64,000 nt of DNA, taken from positions 129,773,976-129,837,975 of the forward strand of contig NC_086021.1 of assembly GCF_036323735.1 (NCBI RefSeq). Direction: 5' to 3'. The notes beneath the pieces are model-generated. The model saw only the letters and a program-made list of their open reading frames with translations, made no database searches and had not been told where the DNA came from. Made by a program: the position numbers and the translations under genes. The DNA is from Rattus norvegicus. Lineage: Eukaryota > Chordata > Mammalia > Rodentia > Muridae. This document shows, in pieces, positions 35,525 to 46,709 of the stretch; position 1 is the stretch's first letter, and every line of letters starts with the position of its first letter.

Positions 35525-35724
35525 TCCTTCCTTCCTTCCTTCCTTCCTTCCTTCCTTCCTTCCTTCCTTCCTTTCTTCTTTCTTCATATGAATACACTGT
35601 AGCTATCTTCAGACCAGAAGAGGGTATTGAATATTGAGCCACCATGTGGTTGCTGGGAATTGAACTCAGGACCTCTGGAAGAGCAGTCAGTGCTCTTAAC
35701 AGTTGAGCCATCTCTCCAGCCCCC
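35525..35724 (-). mobile_element. B2 SINE, minus strand, with (TTCC)n tail
   Basis: (TTCC)n at 35525-35573 is the expanded tail. The body shows GGGAATTGAACTCAGGACCT and ends in the reverse B2 head GCCATCTCTCCAGCCCC. Confidence 0.9.
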
Positions 35725-35999
35725 ATTTCCTGTCTTTTCAGGGTTTCTGCCAAAACTACTACTCATGAACTTACAGGATGCCTTATTTACTGTCCAGAAA
35801 GCGTAGCTTCTGACTGAGAAACTCACCCCATGGCCAAACAAGAGTGTCAATGGACTCGAGCTCATGGATCCTATGAGTTTTACCATGTTTCCCAACATAC
35901 TGAGGCAGATGGACTGGCAGATGATAGCATAGTGGAATGGACTTTGGTTGCAGGATATTTTATTACAGTGTGAACCCCAGATCATGTTATTTACTGAAA

Positions 36000-36700
36000 A
36001 AAAAACTGTTTCTAGTTGTGGTGAGGCTCAGCCCTTAGCACATGCCTTTAATGCAGTGGCTCGAATACACACACACCCTTAGCACACACTTTTACTCCCA
36101 AACAATGAAGCTAAAGTTAGTTTGTAGAAAGAAACACCCAAACCCAAGTTTGAAAGCGATGTCTAATTGAGTGACACACAAAGTAACTAATCAGAGTAAG
36201 ATCTGACAGAATAGGACATGTCTAACTCTCCCAAGAAGAGAGAGGAAAAGGAAGTTACTTGAGGGAGCAGAGCAGAGAGAAAAAGGAGACAGTTTTACTG
36301 GGACAGTTGTACAGAGACAGGTTTCATAGACAGATCAAGCTAGACAAGGTGAAGACAGATGAGACATAGAACGAGGAGGCAGAAGATTAGAACAGATTGC
36401 CCAAGTCAGTGTAAAGCCAAGCAGAGCAATTCGGGAGACAGAAGGAGGAAGGGAGGGAGGGAGGGAGGGAGGGAACGAGCTTGGAGAAGAATTTGAGGCA
36501 GAACAGCTCAGTTGAACCAGCCAGTCAGAGCTCAGAAAGAACTAGAAAGGGGTGAGTTTAATCAGCAGTAAGTCTTAGAGGCTGAAAATATTCTTGGCTG
36601 AGATTAGATTGTACAGATGTTAGACGCTTCCAGAACTAGGCCTAGGTTAGCAGACTGAGGCAGTAAACCTCAGATGACAATTACATCAGGTAAATAAAAC
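36000..36700. other. Unassigned repeat-like sequence inside ERVL relic 1
   Basis: Purine-rich with a (GGGA)n patch at 36448-36474. It looks like dispersed-repeat sequence but no family could be named. No gene. Confidence 0.35.
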
Positions 36701-36704
36701 ATAC

Positions 36705-37800
36705 ATTTATGGGCTTTCTAAAATACCAATAATTTTATTTATGTTTGAGAATTTCATGATATACTTTGACCATATTCTTTCCCCTCCATAGCTCATCCAA
36801 AGTTCTCCCTTACCAACTTCTTGTCCTTTCTAAAAAAATAAAACAAAATGAAATAAACCCATGGAGTCCAATTTATGTTGGTGGACGACCTCTAAGCACA
36901 AGGCTTGTCCTGGAGCACTGCTGATATACCCATAGCCCTCCATTCATGAAAACAGATTTTCTCTCACTCAGGACTAAAATGAATAGTTTCTTGCTTAGGG
37001 ATGGGACTTTGTGTCCACTTCCCTCTTCCATGATGGGATCCCATCTGACTTGAGCTTGGCAAATCTGTGTATTCTGTCACAGTCTGTGAGTTCTTATGCA
37101 CATATGCCCTGTGGTATCTAGAAAACACTGCTTCCCTGAAGTCATCCACTAACTCTGTCTCCTATTCTCTGCATAGGGACCAGTTGTGGATCTCTGTGCT
37201 AATAACCATCTACCACAAGAAGCTTGCACTGATTTGTTGGTATAGCAATGTAACACTAGGAGTCATGTTACTGCTGTGCTCATTTAGCAGAATAATAGTG
37301 GTAGGTTTTCCTCTGCAGACCATTCCTATCCAAACAGATTTTTGACCTTATCAAAAGTGTCTGTTATGGGTTCTAGCTCATTGAGCTGGGTTTAAATCTA
37401 TCTTAAAGAGTTTTTATTCCTGTAATATTCATACCACCATGACAGCAGTGCATATATCTTGTAGGAAGACCATTACTGTGGCCTGCAGGATTCATAGCCA
37501 GGTGATTTTTCTCCACCAGTAGCAAGCATACCAACTTCCAGAACTATGAACGCTAAACAGTAGGGGTGAATTCTCAATGTGCACCATTTTTATTTCACCA
37601 TGTTCTATGACATAGGTATCTGGTGCTTTCAGTAATATGGTCTTATCATCAAGTTGTAGGGAGCAACCAAATAGCACTGGTGTTAGCATGTAATGTTTGG
37701 AGAGGGTTCTATGGGAACACACTGGCCAACAATTCTAAAAGATATAGCTTATTCCCAGGACTCGATCTGCTGGAGCTAGGGTTACAGGTGATTATTAGCC
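36705..37800 (-). mobile_element. Lx-type L1 3' UTR, minus strand
   Basis: Long diverged match to the Lx 3' UTR in reverse: GAGAATTTCATGATATACTT near the tail, GGGACCAGTTGTGGATCTCT, TTAGCAGAATAATAGTGGTA and ATCAAGTTGTAGGGAGCAAC in the expected order. Confidence 0.75.
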
Positions 37801-37804
37801 AATG

Positions 37805-37890
37805 GATATGGATGCTTAAGATTGAACTCTTGTCCTCTTCAAGAGCAGCAAATGCTTTTACTCACTGAGCCATCTCTCCAGAACCCCCCC
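37805..37890 (-). mobile_element. B2 SINE fragment, minus strand
   Basis: GATTGAACTCTTGTCCTCTT, then GAGCCATCTCTCCAGAACC, the reverse of the B2 head. Confidence 0.75.
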
Positions 37891-38334
37891 TTTTTTTTTA
37901 CCATTTATTGTAATATTGAGATAATATCAGTGGTTAAGTTTTGCAAATATGTTTATCATACTCAGGTTATGGGACACTAAGAAACTAAATGTTCCCTAAG
38001 CAAGTTTGCCACCTATTGTGGAAGAAAAAATGTGCTTATGGTTTTATGTGGGACAGTCATGCCATCCTAGGCAGAATTATGGTTTTGTTATTGTTTTTAT
38101 TTGGGAATTAAGAATGACATGAAGACAGGTGAGTGGGTATCAAGTCGGCAAGGGGCAGACTTCTGATGGTTAATTTTGGTTGTCAACTTGACTGGTTATA
38201 AGATCAATATTTTTAAAGGCAAGAAACTAGGCACACATGTGAGGAACTTTCTTGACCAGATTATTAGAAGAGAAAAGACCCATTGTTATGTTGACATCTT
38301 TTTCCAGTAGCATCCCAGATATAAGAACGAAGGG

Positions 38335-38505
38335 GACTGGAGAGACTGACTGTTCAGTGGTCAAGAGCACTGGCTGTCTTCCAGAGGACCTAAGTTCTGT
38401 TCCCAGCTCCCACACCACAGTTCACAACCATTATAATTCCAGTTCCATGGGGGATCTGACACCTGTGACTTTTTTGGGACCCAGGCCATATACATCCTTT
38501 AGTGA
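38335..38505 (+). mobile_element. B2 SINE, plus strand
   Basis: GGGGACTGGAGAGACTGACT head, AAGAGCACTGGCTGTCTTCC and TTCACAACCATTATAATTCC body. It lies just after the relic 1 LTR start. Confidence 0.8.
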
Positions 38506-41500
38506 CTTTTACTTCCAGATTGTGGTCATTTTTTCCCCGTTTGTTGGGGGATGGTTTGTGCAATCCAAGTCCAATGGGCAGTCCTTGGTTCATAGGCCCC
38601 AAAGTTAATTTTATGATTCATAGTCAAGTGCATCTGACACAACCTCCCATCTTAACTGTTCACGGAGAAGCAAGGTCTATGTGGCAATTATCCAAGGTTG
38701 AGAGTACTTCCCAAAATAACACAGTAACGGCTTGACTCACATAAACTTTAGCACCGCCTAATTAATCATGGTGTTCTTAGAAGTAAAACAGACATGGTGT
38801 CAACTACATATTGCTTGATCTTTTTAAGCAAAGGAACTTCAGAGAATGGGAAGAAATGTAACACTGAATTACTATAATAGAGAATCAAGGTCCCCTCTAC
38901 TAATTTCCAATCTGGAGTCAGTTACAGACATAGATCCCCTCAGATCAATGGGAGGCCAGGTCTCCTTGAGGCAGAACCTAGTATAATGCCAGAAAGTTTC
39001 CCTGTGACTTTTTCTTCTTTCCCCAGGGACCTAGAATTTTTATGAGGGTAAAGTCACATTGGAGTAAAAGAAGTGATCAAACTTCCTCTGGCCCAAGAGA
39101 CACTGCTCTGAATTGACATTGCTTTCAGAAGATGGCAAACTGCATTTTGCTCAGAGTCAAAGAAGAGGCTTATGGGAGTCAGGCCATTGATAGAGTTTTA
39201 GTGTGACTCACACTGGGTCCAGAGTCTCCCTATACTTATGCTATTGTTATTCTCCAGTCCTAGAATGCATAATTGGGATAGATACATTTAAGTGTTAGCG
39301 GATTCCCCACATTGGTAACCTGATCTCTGGTTGGCAAGGCCAAATGCAAGTGAATAGAGCTGCCCCTCTCAGGTAAAATGCTGAGTCAAAACTGGTGTGC
39401 AAGGCCCAGAGGATTACAGAAGTTCGTGCCACCATCAAGGACTTGAAAGACGCAAAGTGATGGTTCCCACCTCATCTCCTACTGGCCTGTGCAAAAGACA
39501 CAGGGATCATAGAGAATGACAGTTGTCTATCACAAACGTAATTAAGCAGTGACTCCAATTGCCACTGCTGTACCAGACATGGCTTCTTTCTCTCAGTAGA
39601 CTAGCATACCTCCTGGTACCTGGTATGAAAACATGGACCTGGCAAGTGCTTTTATTTCCTTGACACTTTTTACTTTAAGAGCTCACTAATTCTCCACCCC
39701 AGTGTCCTAACCTAGTTTGCAATAATCTTGATCGCTAGAATCTTCCACAGTGGTCACACTGGTCTATTTGATTGAGGATGTTATGGCTATCAGAACAAGA
39801 AAGCAGGGAGTAGACAACACTTTGGTATTATTGATAAATCATATGTACATCAGAAGATGAGAAAGAAACTGGACTAAAATGCAAGGATATTCTTCAGTAG
39901 TAGAATTTTAGGAGCCCAGTGGTATGGGACAGACAGATATTTCTTAGAAGGTTAATGAGAAGTTTTGGGATTTCGCCCTTCCTACCACCTACAAAGAAGC
40001 ATGCTGCCTACTTGCCCTTTTGGATTTGTAGGCAGCCTATTTCCTCAGTTGGCCATGTTACTCCAACACATATACTAAGTGTCTCAAAAGGCCGCTGGTT
40101 TTAAGTAGGACCTGGAATAAGAGTTTTTGTTTTACAGATCCAGGCTGCTGTACAGGATGCCAGTGCAATTGTGCTATATGACCAGCAGACTGGATGGTAC
40201 TTGAGGAATCAGTGGCAGACAGGAGTGTTGTTTAGAGTGTTTGTCAGGATCCTGTACGTATATTCCAAAGGAGATTCTTGGAATTTTGGCGAAAAGTCCT
40301 ACTGTTAGCTGCCTGCCAAGGCCTGCATGGCTGCAGAAGGGACTTCAAGACACAGTTCCCTCCTCTGCAGCAGAGCCAGCAGGCATGGGCCTCGATGAGT
40401 GATGATGGCTGCAAGGCATAAGGCTTGTCTGTATAATAATGTACATATTTTCATGTTCCTCTTTTGGGGAATGCTTTCCCTGTTAAAGTTAATGACTCCA
40501 TGATACTTAGAAACAGCATGAGTCCAGGAGGCAAGAATATGTTCCTCAGCAAAATGGTAAGTGCTGTGACCTTCAAGACAGCCCTTAAGGCTGTGGGAAA
40601 GAACTCTGAAAAATGAGTTCAAGAATATATAACTCTCAAAAGCAAGCAAACAAACAAACAATAATATGTAACTTCTTAAGTATGCAAAATATAAGAACAT
40701 AATATGAATTGTATGAGTGGCTTTATGGATCTAAAAAAACAAAGGCAGCTGCAGTAATGAGCCAGCTCAGCTCATCAGAAAGATTCAAATGTAGGTAGAT
40801 TTCTGAGTTCAAGGTCAGCCTGGGACAGAGCAAATTTAGGTCCAGGCATGGTGAAAATGGTGATCTCAGAGCTCGATATCACCCAGCTAAATCATTGTCT
40901 GTGCTTACAAAGACAGGTGGACCACTAATTCATTTGCTAGGTTAAAAATATATATTTTCTGTCTTTTTCTAAAATCAAGTGGCTAAGGTCATAAAATGAT
41001 GGTTCATGGGATAATCAAAAGGTAATATTGAATTGATATATAAATAAAAGACTGGGCTTTGGTTTGTAAGAGCTAAACTATCTAGATGAGCAGTCTAGAG
41101 AGGTGTCTCGAACAGAAGACAATTGTCTGCTTGTGCCCTTCACTGGCTTCAAGTCATTTCTTTTCCTGCTCTCAAACACCCAGTCCTTGTGACCCCTCTC
41201 TAAGGCAAGGCTGGTCCGTGGCATCTGCTGATAGCCATTCTCCCTTTGAAAAGCAGCTTTTGATCTGCTATTATGCCTTATTTAGTGGAAAATGAGCACT
41301 TGACAATGATCTGCAAAATTATCATGTGACATGGACTGTCAGTCATAGGCTGTGTGCTGCCTGATCCACCAAACTGCCTCATTGGACATCCACAGCAGCT
41401 ATGCACTATATGTATGATTGGACCTAAGTAGGTACACAGGGCACAGTGAAGTTACATGAAGAAGTTGACTAATCCTGTGTACTAGTAACAGTATGCCTTT

Positions 41501-42429
41501 GTCTCCAAGTACGCACCTTAGGCCTTGCTAGATGTGTTTTATGACTGATTGACTGAGAATCAGAAGACTAGCGCCTGCTTTACGGATGGTTCTTACTGCT
41601 GTGCAGAGTCCACCCAGAAGTGGGCACCTGTAGCATCACTGTCCCATTCTGCAGTAGACATGAAAGACACTGGGAAAGGGAACTCTTCACAGTGGGCATA
41701 ATTTTGAAGAGCACACGTGGTCATGATCATGCACTTTCCTAGTTATAAAAATGATCAGATGAGTATACTGATGTTTATATACTGCTGTAGGTAATGATTT
41801 GAGTGAATAGTTAGAGACTTGGACATATGACTGGAAAATTGGAGTGAAACAGATTTAGGTAAGGAGTATATGGACAGACTACCCCAAATATGAAGGTATT
41901 TGTATCTCACATAATAGATCACCAAACCTAACATCAGCAGAGGATTTTAATAACCAAGTTTAGGTTGACTGTTCTGTGAGTGCTAATTCACCTCTTATTC
42001 CTTCCTCATTATTGTCTCATGGGACACATATACAAATTGTAATGGTGGCACAGATGGATGGTATACATGGGTTTAGCAACATGTACTCCTTTTCACCAAG
42101 ACTGACCTGGTACAGTTTCTGCTCAGTGTTAAATCTGGCCACAACAGAGATGAACGCTGTGTTCCTGATGTCACACCATTCTGCAGCATGACCAGCCCGA
42201 AACTAGGTGACAGGTGGACTGCATCAGTTTACTTCTATAGTAAAAATATCAGTGATTTGTTCTTACCAGAAGAGATACTTCTTCTGGCCATGGATTTTCC
42301 TTTTCTGAAGGCAATGATTCAGATAAAGTACCATTTTTGGATTAATAAGTGCTTCTATAGTATTCCACATATTGTTTCTGACCAAAGAATTCACTTCCTC
42401 TATAAATAAAGAAGTATGATGATGGTGGT

Positions 42430-42780
42430 ATTAGTAATACTTATATTGCTGTGATAAAACACCATGACCAAAAGTAACTTAAAGAAAGTTTATTTTTACT
42501 TATATTTCCAGACAGCTACATCCATAAAGGAGCATGACATCAGACGGGTATGGCAGCAGGAGCAGGGAACCAGAGCTGACATCTCAGTCACACATAGGGA
42601 GCAGAGAGAAACAGGAAGGTGGGTGAGCCTGTAAGCCCTGAAACACCACGCCTTGAGATGTCCTTCCTTCAGTAAGGTTGTACCTAAACATTCTATAGTC
42701 TCCTCAAATAGTGCTACCAACTGTTGACCACTGTTCAAATGCACAAGCCTATGAGGAACATTTCTCACTCAAACCGCCAT
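42430..42780 (+). mobile_element. Rodent MER-type repeat
   Basis: Begins TTGCTGTGATAAAACACCAT, a hallmark of a very common rodent dispersed repeat. Related copies are at 58050-58448 and 60517-60780. Family name uncertain. Confidence 0.6.
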
Positions 42781-42833
42781 GTTCTCCATCATCTTGAAGC
42801 AGCTGACTTGAGTAAATGTTAGAACAGCTTTTT

Positions 42834-43114
42834 TTTTTTTTTTTTTTTTTTTATTAACTTGAGTATTTCTTATATACATTTCGAGTGTTATTCCCTTTCC
42901 CGGTTTCCGGGCAGACATCCCCCTCCCCTTCCTTATGGGTGTTTCCCTCCCAACCCTCCCCCATTGCCACATGTGGGGCAGGCTCTGAATGGGTGTTCCT
43001 TCAGTCTCTGTTTTAATCTTTGCCTCTCCCTTCCCTGCCAAGGGTATTCTTTTTCCTCATTTAAAGAAGGAGTGAAGCATTCACATTTTGATCATCCGTT
43101 TTGAGTTTCGTTTG
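42834..43114 (-). mobile_element. L1 3' end with an internal deletion, minus strand
   Basis: T-tail, then the last about 120 bp of L1. At about 42967 it jumps to sequence that elsewhere lies several hundred bp further into the L1 (compare 9666-10090). Target-site duplication TAGAACAGCTTTTT at 42820-42833 and 43115-43128. Confidence 0.9.
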
Positions 43115-43469
43115 TAGAACAGCTTTTTAAAGACACAGTTACTGTGCCGTAAAATGAATAGGAGGAGAAACTACTGAGGTAACAGAAACTCAGGTCTCTT
43201 TCAAGGTGGATCCTGTCTTCTAACCTTTAGATATGTACATTTATGTGAAAATAACTGTGTAGATCCCAGGAAACTAGAAGGAATCGAGTGCTAAAGGGGG
43301 AAACGGAATCTTTAGTGGAAGTAGAATGCCTGTTATATGCAAATGGAAAGGAGAATGCTGGGAGTGAAGAGGTATGAGGAGGTGTGACCGAGACACAGAG
43401 GAGAGGAGTCAACCCAAACTAAGGACACATGAAAACATCACAAAAAACAAAAAACAAAAAACAAAACAT

Positions 43470-44750
43470 GAGTCTTGATAGGGGAACAAAAATAAGAGTA
43501 ATAGTTTAAATAGAGGTTCCTTGTGTAGGTAACAAAAGCTGTTAAATAACCCTGAGTCATGGATGCTAACTAAAAGCCTGTGTCAGGGATGACACCTCCC
43601 TATGGATTGCTGATCAGGGAGTCTCATGGAAGGGGGGGGGGCAAGACAGGCATCTGCTATTGTTTGCTCACCAGGACTAGGTAGTAAAATCAGGTTGCTG
43701 AAGATGCCCCATTTCTTGACCACAAGACATAGAAAATCAAGCTACAACTTGGCTGGAAATCTCTTCCTTGCTGGTGATCACTCCAAAAGCCAGAAGGTGT
43801 TACATAGGCTGTTGGAGAGAATTGTTCCCAACACCCTTACTTAGCTGTGGACCCTGTGTGAATAGTACTGACAGGCTAGATAAGATAAGCCCACTAGTAC
43901 ATCAGTGGTAGGGGATACCCAACTGCTATCTGGTTAGGTTTCATGTCCACCGCCGGAAGGAATTCACAGTCAAAAAGCCTGTGGTTAGGGAGGTTATGTT
44001 TCCCAATGGGGAAGTACTGCTGTTGCTTTGCTAAATGGACATGATGTTCCCATTAATTTACACTGTAATATAACTGTTTGTGTTCATAGGGTACTAGTTA
44101 TCTGCTTAGGTCGGTAAAATTTCTTCCTGCAGTTGTCAGTTTTGTCTGAAGAAATACAACTGGTCAAAGTACTCAGAGCAAATGACCACTGATAATAAAT
44201 GAGACATCTGTTTAGTCACATATAAGACTTCTGAGTACCACAGAAAGAGGGCGGGATGAATCTATGAGTTGGAGGAAAGGAGTTGTCAATGCTGTTGTGG
44301 TGGTGACTTCTGAGCATGATATAAGTGCTGTACTCCTGGACTCACTACAGCTATGAGTACTTATGTAAGACATGCACACCATTAGTCCTGTACTGTCCAT
44401 ATTTGTTTACGGAAGGAGAGAGATTTGTGGAGTCCCACCCCTTCCTGAGGAGTCATCCATATCAGTTGGTGGTTGATAGGGGAAGGAGACACCTCTTTTT
44501 CAGGTATAGCCATTGACAAGGTGCTCATGGCCCTGTCAAGAAACCCTAATGAAATCCACTGGGTTGTTATAATAAAATTGAGACGTGGAAGCAGAGGAGT
44601 GGCTAGTTTGGAAGAGAAGGAGTATTAGTGGGAGTGGAGGAGACAGAATAGGATAATGGGGCTGAATAGGATCAAAGTACATTATGTACACGTATGAGAA
44701 TACTAAAATGAACTCCATCCTTTGTATGTAGTTGATATATGCTAATAAGA
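43470..44750 (+). mobile_element. Old Lx-type L1 3' UTR inserted in ERVL relic 2
   Basis: Diverged L1 3' UTR ending in GGGGCTGAATAGGATCAAAG, ATTATGTACACGTATGAGAA and AAAATGAACTCC, which resembles old rodent L1 3' ends. It separates the integrase and dUTPase-like blocks. Confidence 0.5.
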
Positions 44751-45714
44751 ACTAATCTTCAGTTCCACCTTGAACAGTTGCAGTTATATAGGCAGCCAGC
44801 TGGCAGCAGTCTCGAATGCCGAGGTTCTCCAGAAGGTGTGATATGCTCCAATCAGTGTGCAATATATGGTTTCTTCCATTACTCAGGCTTTGCAGGTCCA
44901 GCATGGAGATGTGGAAATGGAAATGGTACCTCATCAGCATCTGCAGTGAGCCAGTAGCCAAACTTGTGTTTTGTGTTCCCACACGTTTATGCTATGTTGG
45001 CCTAGAAGTCTTGATTCCAGAAGTGGGGTTGCTTCGGCCAGGAGGCACAGGAGACATTCCCTGATCTGGAAGCTAAGACTACTCTGTAGCCACTCTGGAA
45101 GCAACAATAGAGTTAGGAGGGGTGGTTGACCCAGACCAAATGGAAACTGGACTTTTTCCCACAGTAGAGGTAAGCAAGAGCATATCAAACGCAAGGGATC
45201 TGCATTGTGATTAAAGCCAATGGGAAACTACAACAACTCAACCCAGGTAGGATGATACTTAACCAAGACCCTTCAAGAGTGAAAGCATCGATCACTTTTC
45301 CAGGTAAAGGACCAAGAGTGCCTGAGGACCAAGAAGCAGAGGGTGGAGGGGCTAGGGAACGGGTGTAGAAGATAATTATAACTCCAGCTAAGGCTACAAG
45401 ATTTGTTATAGAAATGAGGATTATTATTGCCATGAGTGTTCCTGTCCCAATTTTGTTCAGAATATGCTTGAGTAAAGAGATGCATATGTTAAGCAAATAT
45501 CTGTGTTTTCATTTTTTTCTGATCCTCTAGCTAGTAATGTAATGACTGAGATGATATCAGTAATTAAATGTTCTTAAATTTATATTGTCTCAATTCAGCT
45601 TTAAGACACTAAGGACTGCATTCCTCCAGGGAGTTTGTCAGTTATTCTTTGGGAAAAATGGTGTATTTTCACTGGTAATGAGATAAGTATATGTTAAGCT
45701 CAACTAAGAAACAC

Positions 45715-46140
45715 GTTTTCAAGAAGCCCCTCCCCTAGAGTGGGTGGCACTTTTCAATGGTAACCACCTACATAAAAGGAAGTCTAGTTGGGAAACTGTT
45801 CTGTTCCTTGCCCAGAAGTCTTGCTGAAGGGAAACCTCCACTTCCTGCTTGTGAGAGTATTAATCCCTGCTGCAGCTGTCCATCCCCACTGACATCAGAC
45901 TCCAGTTTCTCCAGGATCCAGTGTGTTCTGAAGATCAGCAGCTCTCCCGGAGTCTTCAAGGCGCCAGATTTGGAAGTCTGAGGCATCTGGCTTTGTAACC
46001 TGAGCAGCTGCCAGGTTCCAGCCATTATCTGACTGGGCTGTGCGGACCCACCCAGCACATTGTAAGTCATTCTTGGAAGCCCTCTCTTCATACACACTCT
46101 ATCAGTTCTGTTCCTTAGAGAACCCTTCCTAAAGCAGTCT
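45715..46140 (+). mobile_element. Class III LTR remnant (MLT2-like) upstream of Slc28a2
   Basis: The 3' portion of an ERVL-type LTR: CCTCCCCTAGAGTGGGTGGC, a TATA-like CATAAAAGG, CTGACATCAGACTCCAGTTT, and the terminal CTATCAGTTCTGTTCCTTAG with AGAACCC. It directly follows ERVL relic 2 and so is probably its 3' LTR. Confidence 0.55.
45771..45779 (+). promoter_or_regulatory. TATA-like box, candidate Slc28a2 promoter inside the LTR
   Basis: CATAAAAGG with a C-rich GCCCCTCCCC element 45 bp upstream, 850 bp before the start codon. A noncoding first exon is expected because the first coding exon has an acceptor-like 5' edge. Purely a candidate. Confidence 0.25.
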
Positions 46141-46610
46141 GTTGATCTTTCCCGTTTCCCCCCTAGCAATACTGGGCACCCAGGGCTTCCTCAGGTATTC
46201 TCTTCTCTCTCGTTCCTTTCAGCATAGCTCAGTGGGGCCTGCTTAGGAAAAAGATAAAGAACATTGCTGTATGACCCTTGATTTGAGGGACTAAATGGGT
46301 TATATTTCAACCCAGGTCTTGGGGCCCTGGGAGGCCCATGGATTCCTTCCAGTTCCTCCCTGTTCTTTACTTCTTGCCTGCCGAAATACCTCTTTTTCCA
46401 AAATCATTCACAGCAAGAAATCAAATTCTACCTTTTTTTTTTATTATATTAATCTGTTCACAATCTTTCCAGTTCTTATTTTTAATGAAAGCATCAGACT
46501 CCTTAGAGAGGTTTGGTTTGTTTTCTGAGAGGACCTGGCCTTAAAATGTCTCCTTTGCCCCACATGACTGAGTGACAAATGGGCCAGCCTTAGGCTTGAG
46601 TTTGTTTTTC
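46141..46610 (+). other. Sequence between the LTR remnant and the first coding exon
   Basis: No repeat of clear family and no coding block. It is the intron or proximal promoter of Slc28a2, ending in the pyrimidine-rich acceptor at 46600-46612. Confidence 0.5.
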
Positions 46611-46612
46611 AG

Positions 46613-46709
46613 CAGAGGATAACAGGAGATGGCGAAGTCAGAGGGAAGAAAGTCTGCTTCCCAGGACACATCGGAGAATGGCATGGAGAACCCAGGCCTG
46701 GAGCTCATG
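46613..46709 (+). CDS. Slc28a2: Slc28a2 coding exon 1 (residues 1-27)
   Basis: Contains the start codon at 46629-46631 and a hydrophilic, acidic and serine-rich cytoplasmic N-terminus beginning MAKSEGRKSA. A pyrimidine-rich stretch ending in AG at 46611-46612 (another AG follows at 46614-46615) looks like an acceptor, so a noncoding exon probably lies upstream. The donor GT is at 46710; the exon ends in phase 0 after Met27. The following intron is only 93 bp. Confidence 0.9.

Larger units (their letters stand above)
34175..38330 (+). mobile_element. ERVL (class III) relic 1: pol fragments and LTR start, broken by insertions
   Basis: Segments 34175-35400 align by eye with 39918-42200 of relic 2. 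They cover the reverse-transcriptase connection, RNase H (around 34849-35046, MKDTGEGKFSQWAEL) and the zinc-binding start of integrase, with many stops and frameshifts. After insertions at 35515-35730 and 36700-37890, 3' noncoding sequence (37905-38040) matches relic 2 at 45540-45660. GATGGTTAATTTTGGTTGTC at 38169 resembles the 5' end of an MLT2-type LTR. Non-functional. Confidence 0.7.
38880..45700 (+). mobile_element. ERVL (class III) relic 2: reverse transcriptase to dUTPase, broken by nested insertions
   Basis: An ordered series of pol blocks on the plus strand: reverse-transcriptase N-terminal part (about 39300-39700), RT connection (39960-40320), RNase H (41210-41900), integrase zinc-binding part (41990-42410) and a dUTPase-like C-terminal block (44760-45370). 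Order and the C-terminal dUTPase are typical of ERVL; no env is expected. All frames carry stops and shifts. Insertions: unassigned sequence at about 40320-41200, MER-type repeat 42430-42780, L1 42834-43114, Lx-type L1 43470-44750. Confidence 0.75.
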
